Assembly: GCF_904424705.1 (NCBI RefSeq)
Contig: NZ_CAJGBF010000013.1
Location: 45,888 to 109,887 of the forward strand
DNA from: Rossellomorea arthrocnemi
Lineage (GTDB): Bacteria > Bacillota > Bacilli > Bacillales > Bacillaceae_B
Direction of reading: 5' to 3'
Length of the DNA stretch: 64,000 bases
How positions within the stretch are numbered: the stretch's first letter is position 1; the number at the start of each line of letters is the position of its first letter. The position numbers and the translations under genes were made by a program. The notes below the pieces were generated by a model that saw nothing but the letters and a program-made list of their open reading frames with translations, searched no databases and was not told the origin of the DNA. This document shows, piece after piece, positions 35,778-44,619 of this stretch.

Positions 35778-36521
35778 TTAACTTTTGGATAAACGAAGAA
35801 ACCGTGGATATCCAGCCATTGCAATCACTCCTCCAGCTACTCCGGCAAAGACCAGTACAGAAATATTGAACAATACGTCTACAGTGGACCCTTCTTCTAA
35901 AATGATTTCCTTATACCCTTCGATTGCCCAGTATTGAGGCAGTAGCTTGCTGATTGTTTGCATAAAATCTGGCATCAGGTCCACTGGTAACCACAATCCT
36001 CCAAGCATTGCCCCACCAAGGGCTATGATCTGTGTCATGGCGATTCCCATATTCTCTGTTTTTACCAAAACGGCGAGCGCCATGCCCCAGCCGGTCACAA
36101 TAAAAGCCAAGGATAATGATAAACTTATCAGTCCAACGGGATCGCCCAAAGGAAGGTCATAGACCACGACACCGAAACTAAATAATACAGCAATCTGAAT
36201 TAAAACGATCATCATGAATGGAATCCATTTCCCTATAAAATAGTTCTTAATTGGAAGTGGGGTACTGGCTATCCTTGCAACCATTCCTTTGTCCCTATCC
36301 TTCACAAATCCGATGACCATGGATATCATAATATAAAAGGCGAACATAATCGTATAGCCGGGAATGATCTGAGTGACGACTTCTTTATAACTTGTATTCT
36401 CATCTCCGGAAAAGATGGAAACAAAGGCAATTATGAAGACTATCGGTAAGATAAACGTCCAAAACCACAAGCCTTTATCCTGAATATTTTTCTTTAATTC
36501 CATTTTGGCAATGGCCCACAT
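35778..36521 (-). CDS. ABC-2 type transporter permease
   Basis: A 247-residue permease with six predicted membrane helices (WFWTFILPIVFIIAFVSIF, IMISMVIGFV, IVLIQIAVLFSFGVVV, LSLAFIVTGWGMALAVLV, LGGAMLGGLWLP, VLVFAGVAGGVIAMAG). The typical cytoplasmic loop has GMVARIASTPLPIKNYFIGKW. It follows the ATPase gene by 15 bp and forms a two-gene exporter, probably for a drug, lipid or peptide. Confidence 0.88.
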   Translation of the reverse strand: MWAIAKMELKKNIQDKGLWFWTFILPIVFIIAFVSIFSGDENTSYKEVVTQIIPGYTIMFAFYIMISMVIGFVKDRDKGMVARIASTPLPIKNYFIGKWIPFMMIVLIQIAVLFSFGVVVYDLPLGDPVGLISLSLSLAFIVTGWGMALAVLVKTENMGIAMTQIIALGGAMLGGLWLPVDLMPDFMQTISKLLPQYWAIEGYKEIILEEGSTVDVLFNISVLVFAGVAGGVIAMAGYPRFLRLSKS

Positions 36522-36536
36522 ATCATTTTCCCCTTC

Positions 36537-37448
36537 CTATGAATCTCGAAGTTGTGTTCCTGTCAAAGCGAAAAAGATATCCTCCAACTTCGGCTGATAT
36601 AGCTCAAGCCTTCTTGGCAAAATATTTTGATTGCGAAACTCGATAATCAGTTTTTCCAAAGTCATCAAAGGATCTTCGCTTTGCAAAAGAAATCCGTTTC
36701 CCTTGGCTTTTACCTTCCCGTGCTGGGATAAACTGACTTCACCTAAACCTTCTCCCGAAATAAATAATGAGGGTTTATTATATTTTTGCTGTAATTCATT
36801 CATTGTTCCGCATTCGACTACTTTCCCCTTGTCGATTAGTCCGATGTTGTCACATAGCTGCTCAACTTCCTCCATGTAATGACTGGAATAGATGATTGTA
36901 CTTCCCTTTTCCTTTAGTTCATTGATAATGGTAAAAATCGAATTTCTTGATTGTGGATCGATTCCTACAGTCGGTTCATCCATGATCACAATGGAAGGAT
37001 TATGCAGTAAGGCACAACCGATATTCAATCGCCGCTTCATTCCCCCTGAAAAGGTGATGACTTTGTCTTTCCCACGATCTTTTAACCCGATTTGTTTTAA
37101 TACTTTCTCGGAACGATCTTGAAGGTCTTTCCCTTTCAGTCCATAAACGCTTCCGAAATACATTAAATTATCCTTGGCAGAAAGGGTTTCTTCCAGACAG
37201 ATATCTTGAGGTATGTATCCAATAAGTTTTTTCACCATTACTTTTTCTTTCATGACGGAATGTCCATTGACGATGATATCCCCCTCAAAACTCTGTAATA
37301 CTCCGGATAAGATCTTCATAAACGTTGATTTTCCTGCACCATTCGGTCCAACCAGGCCAAAACAAGAGCCTTCTGGAATAGTTAAATGAATATCGTCAAG
37401 TGCTTGAATTGAATCATATCGCTTACTTACGTTCTCAACCTTGATCAT
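36537..37448 (-). CDS. ABC exporter ATPase
   Basis: A 303-residue ATPase of the drug/lipid exporter type. Walker A is GPNGAGKST, Q-loop YIPQD, signature TFSGGMKRR, Walker B IVIMDEPTVGID and H-loop IIYSSHYMEE. A C-terminal extension of about 80 residues follows, as in LnrL/DrrA-like proteins. ATG 37448 has GGAGG eight bases upstream; the frame starts earlier without a ribosome site. Partner of the 35778 permease. Confidence 0.92.
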   Translation of the reverse strand: MIKVENVSKRYDSIQALDDIHLTIPEGSCFGLVGPNGAGKSTFMKILSGVLQSFEGDIIVNGHSVMKEKVMVKKLIGYIPQDICLEETLSAKDNLMYFGSVYGLKGKDLQDRSEKVLKQIGLKDRGKDKVITFSGGMKRRLNIGCALLHNPSIVIMDEPTVGIDPQSRNSIFTIINELKEKGSTIIYSSHYMEEVEQLCDNIGLIDKGKVVECGTMNELQQKYNKPSLFISGEGLGEVSLSQHGKVKAKGNGFLLQSEDPLMTLEKLIIEFRNQNILPRRLELYQPKLEDIFFALTGTQLRDS

Positions 37449-37535
37449 AAAAAAAACCTCCTTCAGCACAGTTACTCATAATAAGATGTACGAATGGAAA
37501 TTGGTAAAAGTTTCACTTACTGTAAAGAAACGAAA

Positions 37536-37564
37536 GAAAAAGGAGTGGGTTTGTATTCCACTCC
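37536..37564 (-). terminator. Terminator downstream of the DoxX gene
   Basis: GGAGTGG (37542-37548) pairs with CCACTCC (37558-37564); A's at 37537-37541 give a T tract on the minus strand. Confidence 0.65.
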
Positions 37565-37615
37565 TCTCGTATGCTCGATATCTTCGAATGAAATCATTTA
37601 TGTTTTGTATCAACT

Positions 37616-37960
37616 CTAACTGACCAAATAAAATAGTATAAATGAAAGGATTCCTAGCAGGATAATCATAAACGTATCTTTGAAGCCGTCTTTCACGCGA
37701 ACATGAGCAAGCATTCCACCGATAGCTGTGATGCCAAGAACGAGAGAGCCAGGCCCAATGTATGTTTCATTCCAATAACCAAGCACCAATAGAACTGCAC
37801 CGGTCAATTCGACTAAACCAGTGACAAACCTAAACCATTGAGGCAAACGTAAATGATCAAATACACCGCGATGCATGCTCGACCCGGTCAATTTTCCGAC
37901 TGCCGCCATTAAAAACATCGCTGCCAATATCCCTTGTAACACCCAGATGAAGATGGTCAT
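37616..37960 (-). CDS. DoxX-family membrane protein
   Basis: A 114-residue protein with four membrane helices (IFIWVLQGILAAMFLMAAVGK, RFVTGLVELTGAVLLVLGYW, GSLVLGITAIGGMLAH, FMIILLGILSFILFYLVS), the DoxX layout. ATG 37960 with GGGGG upstream gives the family's normal N terminus; 87 nt of upstream open frame is not used. The role in bacilli is unclear (redox or quinone-associated in other families). Confidence 0.8.
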   Translation of the reverse strand: MTIFIWVLQGILAAMFLMAAVGKLTGSSMHRGVFDHLRLPQWFRFVTGLVELTGAVLLVLGYWNETYIGPGSLVLGITAIGGMLAHVRVKDGFKDTFMIILLGILSFILFYLVS

Positions 37961-38099
37961 GTAGTTTTCCCCCTTCAAATTAAACAATGGGCCCTGATTA
38001 CATGAATATGCCAGCTTGAATGAATACATGCATTTGGATTTTGACATGGATGCACCAAATAATGCAAACAGATTGAAAAACCTCTCCTTTACATTACCT

Positions 38100-38747
38100 C
38101 TACTCCTTGACCTTCAATCCCAATAAGCTCGCAAACCCGATTGCCTGCTCAGGTGAAACTTCACAACCAGTTAGGTTTGCAAGAGCTACATTTATGCGTG
38201 TAAATCTGCAGGTACTAATATCAATACCTTTGAGGTTAGTCTGTGTGAAGTCTATCTCATTAAGGTCACATCGATCAAAGTTTACTTTCAGAAGTTCACA
38301 GTCAGAGTAGTTGGCATTTTGTAAATGTGTCTGGTTAAATGTCACCTGCTTTAATCGTGCTTCAACAAAGTCACTCATATTTGCCAGGCACTCTTCAAAA
38401 CGTACATTGCCTAAATTTGCCCCTGAAAAATTCACACCCAATATTTTGCATTCTTTGAAGGTCACTCGATGTATAATTCCCTCACTAAAGTTTGCATTCG
38501 ACAGGTCACAGTTTTCAAATACGACATCTGTCATATCAATCCGAGGAAATGTTGCACCAACGAACGAGACATTTTTAAACATTACTTTAGATATCACGAG
38601 CTGACCGATCTCTTCATGGTCCACCCTCGCATTTTCTATCTTACAATTAGATAGGAATGGATCTTCATCATAATAGACATCTTGAAAATTAGCCGTCTCT
38701 AAACGTGCAGGAATTTTTGGCTCTTCCATTTTAAATATATACCCCAT
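38100..38747 (-). CDS. Pentapeptide repeat protein (Qnr-like)
   Basis: A 215-residue protein built mostly of A(D/N)LXX-type repeats (VVFENCDLSNANFSEG, GVNFSGANLGNVRFEE, NANYSDCELLKVNFDRCDL, IDFTQTNLKGIDIS), which coil into a right-handed quadrilateral beta-helix. The C-terminal EVSPEQAIGFASLLGLKV is like that of Gram-positive Qnr/MfpA proteins, which mimic DNA and protect gyrase from quinolones. Such a role is inference; many relatives have none proven. Confidence 0.8.
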   Translation of the reverse strand: MGYIFKMEEPKIPARLETANFQDVYYDEDPFLSNCKIENARVDHEEIGQLVISKVMFKNVSFVGATFPRIDMTDVVFENCDLSNANFSEGIIHRVTFKECKILGVNFSGANLGNVRFEECLANMSDFVEARLKQVTFNQTHLQNANYSDCELLKVNFDRCDLNEIDFTQTNLKGIDISTCRFTRINVALANLTGCEVSPEQAIGFASLLGLKVKE

Positions 38748-39000
38748 GAATACACCTCAATTATGTTCATTTTATATTAAAAACTATAACATGAAGAAAA
38801 TTGATTAGTAGTCTTGGATTTTTAACGGGTGTGTGTCTCGCAATGAGGAAAGTGAGAAACTTATGTACTTCCCAGATTTAATAGCAGATAATAAAACTCG
38901 TTTCCCTGATTGAGTTTGTCAACTTATTCCAAAAAATCATTTCACCTATTTCAACTTTCGAGTTAAAATAAGATGGAATGATTAAAGTGAGGTGTTCCAT

Positions 39001-39507
39001 ATGAAGGTGACAGAAACATCACGACTCTCCTTAAGGTGGGTAAAGGAAACGGACGCAGCATTTATTATGACTTTATTAAATGAACCTGGATGGCTGCAAT
39101 ACATTGGAGACAAAGGAATACGCACCATGGATGATGCAAAGAATTATATTGTGAATGGTCCCCGAACAATGTATGAACGGGAAGGCTTTGGATTATTCTT
39201 AGCAGAGTGTAAGGATAATCAAATTCCAATCGGGTTGTGCGGACTGATTAAGCGAGACGGTCTGGAAGATGTGGATATAGGGTATGCTTTTCTATCTGAC
39301 TATCAATCACAAGGGTATGCGTTTGAAGCGGCAAGCGCTACTATAGATTTTGCAAAAGACATAGGGATTAAGCGTCTGGTAGCGATTACCACCAAAGATA
39401 ATGAACCTTCTTCTAAACTCCTTGAAAAATTGGATATGAAATTAGAAGGATATGTGACATTGCCGAATGATAAAGAAGAGCTCAAAAAGTACGGGATGAA
39501 CTTCTAA
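39001..39507 (+). CDS. GNAT acetyltransferase (RimJ/RimL type)
   Basis: A 168-residue protein with an N terminus (TETSRLSLRWVKETDAAFIMTLLNEP) typical of ribosomal-protein-alanine acetyltransferase relatives, acetyl-CoA motif LSDYQSQGYAFEAASATI and VAITTKDNEPSSKLLEKLDM. ATG 39001 has GAGG eight bases upstream; a GTG at 38992 is also in frame. Terminator follows. Confidence 0.85.
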   Translation: MKVTETSRLSLRWVKETDAAFIMTLLNEPGWLQYIGDKGIRTMDDAKNYIVNGPRTMYEREGFGLFLAECKDNQIPIGLCGLIKRDGLEDVDIGYAFLSDYQSQGYAFEAASATIDFAKDIGIKRLVAITTKDNEPSSKLLEKLDMKLEGYVTLPNDKEELKKYGMNF

Positions 39508-39604
39508 CTCAAGGCTTGAGCAGGTCATTGAATAAGTGTATACGTCACTCTTGAAAAGATAAGATCAAACCATTATGAGTTATCCGGTTTCTTGTAGAGA
39601 AAAT

Positions 39605-39640
39605 GAAAAGAGCTGTATTCCAGGAATTTCAGCTCTTTTC
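39605..39640 (+). terminator. Terminator of the GNAT gene
   Basis: GAAAAGAGCTG pairs with CAGCTCTTTTC across a 14-nt loop, about 100 bp after the gene. Confidence 0.7.
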
Positions 39641-39709
39641 CACTGGAGTATTTAAGAATCGGTAAAGCAAAAAGCACCTATCCTACAGCAGGTAAGTATG
39701 TAAATCGTT

Positions 39710-40219
39710 CTACTTATGTAATTTCTTCAATTCCCCCAGAACAAAGTTTTCCCTTATGATCCATCGATTGTTCTCAAACTTGTCCATCAACATCTCATTT
39801 CCATTAATGGCCTCATCCAAAGTAACCCATCGGGGAGTCATCTCCAGTGCCAACTCATACTCTTCTAATTGTTGTGGTATTTTATCATTGTCTGATAGTT
39901 CACAATAAAAGTAGTGGGAAGTCATTTCGAATAACGTATCCTCATCATATATGTCCATATACCTTTGTGTCACGATACCAACAGGATCCGTTACTAAACA
40001 GTGTATGAATCCGGTTTCTTCAGTCACCTCCCTTATGAGGGCTGCAGACAGGCTTTCACCTTCCTCGACTCCGCCTCCGGGAAATTTATAGTCACCCCTG
40101 TTTGAATGCATAAGCAGGATTTTTTGATTTTGAATGATGACGGCTTTCACGGCGGTTCTATATTTCATTTTGTATTCAGTCTTCTCACTTTTGCGCTTCC
40201 CTAATACTGTTTCAAACAA
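39710..40219 (-). CDS. Nudix hydrolase
   Basis: A 169-residue Nudix protein with the box GGGVEEGESLSAALIREVTEETG, a perfect REVTEE metal site. The core strand TAVKAVIIQNQKILLMHSN precedes it. The start is TTG with GGAGAG six to eight bases upstream. No partner gene is close. Confidence 0.85.
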   Translation of the reverse strand: MFETVLGKRKSEKTEYKMKYRTAVKAVIIQNQKILLMHSNRGDYKFPGGGVEEGESLSAALIREVTEETGFIHCLVTDPVGIVTQRYMDIYDEDTLFEMTSHYFYCELSDNDKIPQQLEEYELALEMTPRWVTLDEAINGNEMLMDKFENNRWIIRENFVLGELKKLHK

Positions 40220-40244
40220 AGCTTTCTCTCCTTTCCTTTTAATA

Positions 40245-40649
40245 TTATAGAATAATAGATAATCCTACGACTTGATCTGAAAAAACAATCATTTCATCCA
40301 TCATGATAATAGAGTCGGGGTTTGCGAATGATTTGAGGCGTACGTTTTTAATATGTATCGGTCCTGTTACATTTGATGCCATCATATCAGGTGCAAGTTC
40401 TTTGAGCTCTTCCCCAAATCGCTCGAGTCCAAATTCCAGGAATGTTTTCTCTTCTTCCTCAACATCCAAAAAGTTGATTTCGCCCTCGATCATGTTAGTT
40501 TGAGTAAGGACCTGAATCCTGCCCCGCTTATTAGTAATCTCTGGCTCAGCAATCACTCCTTCTTCAAACTGTTGTTTTAGATCAGCAAGATGAGTGATAA
40601 TTGCTTTTTTGTAGTCCATTGCCTTATTAATATTTTCTAGCTTTAACAA
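40245..40649 (-). CDS. Conserved-looking protein of unknown function
   Basis: A 134-residue protein, acidic with mixed helix/strand features (KAIITHLADLKQQFEEG, VTGPIHIKNVRLKSFANP, SIIMMDEMIVFSDQVVGLS). No domain is recognised. The TTG at 40649 has AAAGGGG seven bases upstream and gives a 23-bp overlap with the VOC gene, implying co-translation. An alternative start is ATG 40619. Confidence 0.55.
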   Translation of the reverse strand: MLKLENINKAMDYKKAIITHLADLKQQFEEGVIAEPEITNKRGRIQVLTQTNMIEGEINFLDVEEEEKTFLEFGLERFGEELKELAPDMMASNVTGPIHIKNVRLKSFANPDSIIMMDEMIVFSDQVVGLSIIL

Positions 40650-41049
40650 AGCGATTCCCCTTTCTTGGTATGGTAAAGGTCCTTTTTCCTTTCCTCTTTT
40701 TTTCAATCAACCCAATTCCCACCCCAGTTGGATCAACCAAATACGCAAGGAAAAAATCATCGAATTCCATCTTATCTCTGACCACCATCGCCCCGTTTTC
40801 TTTGGCTGCATGAAGGGTTTTCTTGATGGAGTTTACTTCAATTTGAATACGTGTACCGTGTGGATGATCTTGAGGTCCTTTACTTATTCCACCGTTTATT
40901 CCTTCACCATGACCTGTTAAAACTGTCCGGAAGTCCCACTGGGGTTCGGATATTTTCCAGCCGAATACGTTTGAATAAAATGATGCTGCTTTTTCTGGTT
41001 CCTGACTGCTTAGTTCAAAACCAACCACTTTCCCATTTGGATTTTTCAC
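40627..41049 (-). CDS. VOC-family (glyoxalase-like) protein
   Basis: A 140-residue vicinal-oxygen-chelate domain protein: GFELSSQEPEKAASFYSNVFGWK at the N terminus, RIQIEVNSIKKTLHAAKENGAMVV and YLVDPTGVGIGLIEKK near the end, matching the paired beta-alpha-beta modules. The GTG at 41049 with GGAGGG seven bases upstream is preferred to in-frame codons further upstream. The last 20 residues extend beyond the usual domain and overlap the next gene. Confidence 0.8.
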   Translation of the reverse strand: MKNPNGKVVGFELSSQEPEKAASFYSNVFGWKISEPQWDFRTVLTGHGEGINGGISKGPQDHPHGTRIQIEVNSIKKTLHAAKENGAMVVRDKMEFDDFFLAYLVDPTGVGIGLIEKKRKGKRTFTIPRKGNRFVKARKY

Positions 41050-41242
41050 GATTATTCCCTCCATATTCCAATTTTCATGAAAAAATGAACACTCGTAGTG
41101 ATAAGATCTCATAACAATACGCATTAAAATAATTCGACATTTCTTCCCAAAATCCTCCACCAGGAGATTTTCACAAAAGAAAAAAGTTCAGGACTGAAAC
41201 TCTAAGCGTTTATGGGTTAGACTACATCTTCCAGCAAATATA

Positions 41243-41413
41243 TTGTTGTCATTTTATTAACAGTCTACAATATGCAAAGCTTTATCATTGAGTATGCGTT
41301 ACAGTGTAACGGAGATAAACGGCACAATAAATCAGCATGGAAAAAGAGCATTTCACTTTTAGTTTAAAATCCGAACGAGTTAGATTTTTATTCAATCACT
41401 CGTTCGGATTTTT
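41243..41413 (+). ncRNA. Candidate small RNA or small-peptide unit
   Basis: TTGTTG (41243-41248) and TACAAT (41266-41271), 17 bp apart, form a good promoter. About 90 nt later a strong terminator follows: ATCCGAACGAGT (41369-41380) pairs with ACTCGTTCGGAT (41398-41409), then TTTTTCTTT. The transcript of about 135 nt would include GTTACAGTGTAAC and a 22-codon frame starting at 41294 without a good ribosome site. No known RNA family is recognised. Confidence 0.45.
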
Positions 41414-41459
41414 CTTTATCTGAAACCCTTTTGTCCCAGCCTCTTTCTCACTGGCTGTT

Positions 41460-42536
41460 TCACTTTCCTATATATTCAGATTCTGGCCGGAATATCGAAT
41501 TTTTTTCTGCCTGTTCCAATACATGGGCAGTCCATCCAACGATTCGACTGGCCGTAAATGTCGGTGTGAAGATTTCTGATGGTAGATTAATCGATTTCAT
41601 GATGGCAGCTGCATAAAACTCTACATTTGTGTATAAGGATCTACCCGGCTTCATTTCATCCAAAAGTTCAATCGCCTTCTTCTCCACATATAGTGCAAGA
41701 TCAAGAGAGTCATCCCCCCCCTTATTTTCTAACAGGGTAGTCCTTAAAGCGATGGCTCTTGGGTCATGCGTCTTGTACACCCGATGTCCAAACCCCATCA
41801 GCTTTTCCCCTTTCAACAGTTTCTCTCTTATGACTTCTTCGGCATTTTCAAGAGCACCTATTTCGTTCAGCAAATCAATGACCCCGGATGGTGCACCTCC
41901 ATGAAGAGGTCCCTTCATTGTCCCAATCGCTGAAGTAATGGCTGAAATCATATCAGATTCTGTTGAAGCCGTGACTCTTGCCGAGAAAGCAGAAGCATTC
42001 ATTCCATGCTCCAGGGTCAGGACCATATACGTTTCCAGTGCATCCGCAACAGTCAGAGACGGATTTCTTCCGGTTAACATATAGAGATAATTCTCCACAT
42101 GGTTCAGCCGGGTATCCGGATCGATTAGAGGTTTATCCATCAACATATTGAATCTGTAAGCGATGATGGTAGGAATTACCGCCGTCAATCGCATGGCCTG
42201 CTCAATAGTTGGCTTCCAACTGTATTGTGGTCCTCCCAGAGAGGAGACCGCGGTTCTTAATACACTCATCATGTCCATTCCTTTTGGTAAAGTATGAAGA
42301 ATGTCCTTCATCTCAGACGTTAGGAATCGATAAGTGCTGAGCTTCCTTTTAATCTCCACTGCTTCGTTCATGGTTGGAAGGTGCCCATACCATAATAAGA
42401 AGGCTGCTTCTTCAAAGGAAAGATGACTGAGTTCCCCGATTTCATACCCCCTATAGATGAGAACCCCTTCCTTACCATCAATATGACTGATAGTGGTTTG
42501 TGCTGCAATAACCCCTTTTAATCCTTTACTAAACAT
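41460..42536 (-). CDS. citA: Citrate synthase (CitA type)
   Basis: A 358-residue citrate synthase condensing acetyl-CoA and oxaloacetate. Active-site histidines lie in LEHGMNASAFSARV and GFGHRVYKTHDPRA and the aspartate/glutamate-equivalent region in YTNVEFYAAAIM. The sequence tracks B. subtilis CitA (GLKGVIAAQTTISHIDG start, MSVLRTAVSSLGG, FTPTFTASRIVGWTAHVLEQ). ATG 42536 lies nine bases after GGGG; ATG 42545 abuts it. It is divergent from citR, the same arrangement as in B. subtilis, supporting the minor citrate synthase rather than CitZ. Confidence 0.93.
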   Translation of the reverse strand: MFSKGLKGVIAAQTTISHIDGKEGVLIYRGYEIGELSHLSFEEAAFLLWYGHLPTMNEAVEIKRKLSTYRFLTSEMKDILHTLPKGMDMMSVLRTAVSSLGGPQYSWKPTIEQAMRLTAVIPTIIAYRFNMLMDKPLIDPDTRLNHVENYLYMLTGRNPSLTVADALETYMVLTLEHGMNASAFSARVTASTESDMISAITSAIGTMKGPLHGGAPSGVIDLLNEIGALENAEEVIREKLLKGEKLMGFGHRVYKTHDPRAIALRTTLLENKGGDDSLDLALYVEKKAIELLDEMKPGRSLYTNVEFYAAAIMKSINLPSEIFTPTFTASRIVGWTAHVLEQAEKNSIFRPESEYIGK

Positions 42537-42613
42537 TCGTTTCATCCCCTTTTCCTTTATTACAATTATTGTATAATGGATTTATAATTATGAAAATTAA
42601 ATATATTTAATTC

Positions 42614-42633
42614 AATTGATTACATTTATTAAT
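42614..42633. promoter_or_regulatory. LysR-type site AATTGATTACATTTATTAAT ahead of citR
   Basis: A 20-bp sequence with imperfect dyad ATTGAT-N7-ATTAAT, 17 bases before the citR start. It matches 19 of 20 bases of 62985-63004, which lies before the other LysR gene of this window. Confidence 0.6.
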
Positions 42634-42650
42634 AAGGATAGGTGGATAAA

Positions 42651-43529
42651 GTGGATTTAAATGTGGTGAAAACATTTATTACGGCAGCTGAATTCAATCA
42701 CTTCAGAAAAGCGGCTGAGCGATTATATATATCACAGCCGACCGTTACGGTACATGTCAAACAACTTGAAAAGGAACTGGGAGTTATTCTATTCGAGAGG
42801 GAGGGGAAGAAACTCAAATTGACAGAAGCGGGAAGATCCTATTTAGAGCATGCAAAGAGATTGATCGACACTTATGAGGAAGGAATCTCTGATCTTCAAT
42901 CCATTAGTCAGGGATACACGACAACATTTAAAATGGCTATATCCCCCTTGATTGCTGATAATGTGTTACCTTTTGTTTTAAAGCAATATTTAGAAACCCA
43001 TCCCCATGTCGAAATTACGGTTGAAATTATTGAATCTGCTGAAATAGAGAAGGCTGTTTTAGAGGAAAGGGTCGATATCGGACTTTCCTGCCTTCCTTGC
43101 TTTAGTCCTGAACTTGAACAAACGCTATTGTTTTCAGATAAGGTCATTCTGGTTGCTCCCCATGATGGAAGGGACTTTGAATCAGCCCCTCCTCTGGACG
43201 AAGAGGAGTTATTGGAATCGAATTACTTATTGACCCACAATCACCCTGCTTATTGGGATGAGCTCTGCTATACTATAAAGCAATTTTATCCGAAAACCAG
43301 AATGATGAAAGTTTCTCAAACACATATTACGAAACGCTTCATTGCAGAAGGTCTTGGTGTATCCTATCTCCCTTCTTCCACAGTCAGAAGGGAGCTGCTT
43401 GAAGGTAGACTATTGGAAGTTGAGACAAATACATTTCCCACTCCTGAAGCAAAAACCTTCGCCATTACTAAATATCAACATCAGGTACAAAAGGAATTTT
43501 TGCACTTCCTGTCTCGATTCAGAGTGTGA
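42651..43529 (+). CDS. citR: LysR-family regulator CitR
   Basis: A 292-residue LysR protein: winged helix-turn-helix FRKAAERLYISQPTVTVHVKQLEKELG and a substrate-binding domain. It is close throughout to B. subtilis CitR (ISPLIADNVLPFV, ESAEIEKAVLEERVDIGLSCL, THNHPAYWDELCYT, TQTHITKRFIAEGLGVS). CitR represses citA. The GTG at 42651 gives the same N terminus as the homologue and has AGGTGG five bases upstream; another GTG at 42642 is in frame. Confidence 0.92.
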   Translation: MDLNVVKTFITAAEFNHFRKAAERLYISQPTVTVHVKQLEKELGVILFEREGKKLKLTEAGRSYLEHAKRLIDTYEEGISDLQSISQGYTTTFKMAISPLIADNVLPFVLKQYLETHPHVEITVEIIESAEIEKAVLEERVDIGLSCLPCFSPELEQTLLFSDKVILVAPHDGRDFESAPPLDEEELLESNYLLTHNHPAYWDELCYTIKQFYPKTRMMKVSQTHITKRFIAEGLGVSYLPSSTVRRELLEGRLLEVETNTFPTPEAKTFAITKYQHQVQKEFLHFLSRFRV

Positions 43530-43531
43530 AA

Positions 43532-43573
43532 TAGGGATGACATGATCTTCGTTTACTGATCATGTCATCCCTA
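43532..43573. terminator. Long hairpin between citR and the next gene
   Basis: TAGGGATGACATGATC pairs perfectly with GATCATGTCATCCCTA over 16 bp, 4 bp after the citR stop and before the convergent methyltransferase. There is no long T tract. Confidence 0.75.
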
Positions 43574-43580
43574 TAATGTA

Positions 43581-44285
43581 TTACCTTTTTTGAAAAAGAC
43601 CTGTCAGTAAGTCAGAGGCGCCAAAAAGGTTCTCTGAATCTTTTTTATCGGTCATTCTCCTTATTTCAATTGGCCTTAATGATTGAAATATCTTCGTTAA
43701 CCGTTCTTTTGTATAACCTAACCCCCCCATTAGTGACCTTTTTTTATATACTTCCCAATCGGATATATCAGAACCGCCTAATTTTCCGCCTTGATAAAAA
43801 CACGTTATGCCAAAGTACCCTCCATCCCTTAATGCTCTTTTGATAAGATTTATGTAACTTATCCTTCTATGAGGAGCAATATGATGAAAACAACCTGAAT
43901 CATAAATGAAATCGTATTCTCCATCTTTAATATCAACATCAAAAATATTTTGATGCAAAAAGTTTATGGATAGATTTCTTTCCTCCGCGCGTTCCTTTGC
44001 CCATTCAAGAGACGTTTTTGATACATCGATTGCGTCTACATCAAAGCCATTTTCTGCTAGAAAAATGGCGTTCCTGCCTGGACCGCAGCCCAGTTCAAGT
44101 ACCTTGCACGGGATGAGAGTTCCACTTTTCACATAAGAAACTAAATTCTCATCGGGTGCATTAACAAAAATCGGGACTGATTTCTCCCGATCAGAAAAAA
44201 ACTCATCCCAAAATGTTTCAGGCTCACGTAAAAATGAATCCAGCATTGTTAATAAATCGTCGTAATTATAGATATCTTCTTGCAT
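43581..44285 (-). CDS. SAM-dependent methyltransferase (TehB/Methyltransf_25 type)
   Basis: A 234-residue enzyme with motif I VLELGCGPGRNAIFLAENG, acidic VDAIDVS, motif IV YDFIYDSGCFHHI and a lid with YFGITCFYQGG. The overall pattern is close to TehB/thiopurine-type methyltransferases. Substrate unknown. It ends at the shared hairpin with citR. Confidence 0.85.
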   Translation of the reverse strand: MQEDIYNYDDLLTMLDSFLREPETFWDEFFSDREKSVPIFVNAPDENLVSYVKSGTLIPCKVLELGCGPGRNAIFLAENGFDVDAIDVSKTSLEWAKERAEERNLSINFLHQNIFDVDIKDGEYDFIYDSGCFHHIAPHRRISYINLIKRALRDGGYFGITCFYQGGKLGGSDISDWEVYKKRSLMGGLGYTKERLTKIFQSLRPIEIRRMTDKKDSENLFGASDLLTGLFQKR

Positions 44286-44619
44286 TTGGCTCCCCCTTTT
44301 TCAAGCTGATTTTATTGTACTTTATTACAACGATTGAAAGGTTACCACGATTTTACAATTAAATTATTTTAGTTCTAATTGAAAGCCTGAAGGGATGGAT
44401 TATTTCCCTTTAAAAATGATTAGAAAGCGTAAATTGAGGATTCTGAATACTTTCAAAGGCAAGGGTATGTAAATTTGTTCACTTACAATCAGGTGGATTC
44501 TAAACACCCTGAAGCATGTAGAAATAATCTGTCGTGTTCATGTATCATTACAATTGTTACGAAAATGTAACAGAAAACAATAACTTGATTTTTTCTGTCA
44601 TTTTATACATGATCATACA
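44286..44619. other. Intergenic stretch without recognised gene
   Basis: AT-rich, 334 bp. The only structure noticed is the dyad TGTTAC-N6-GTAACA at 44555-44572, similar in its half sites to GTTACAGTGTAAC at 41299-41311. Confidence 0.4.
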
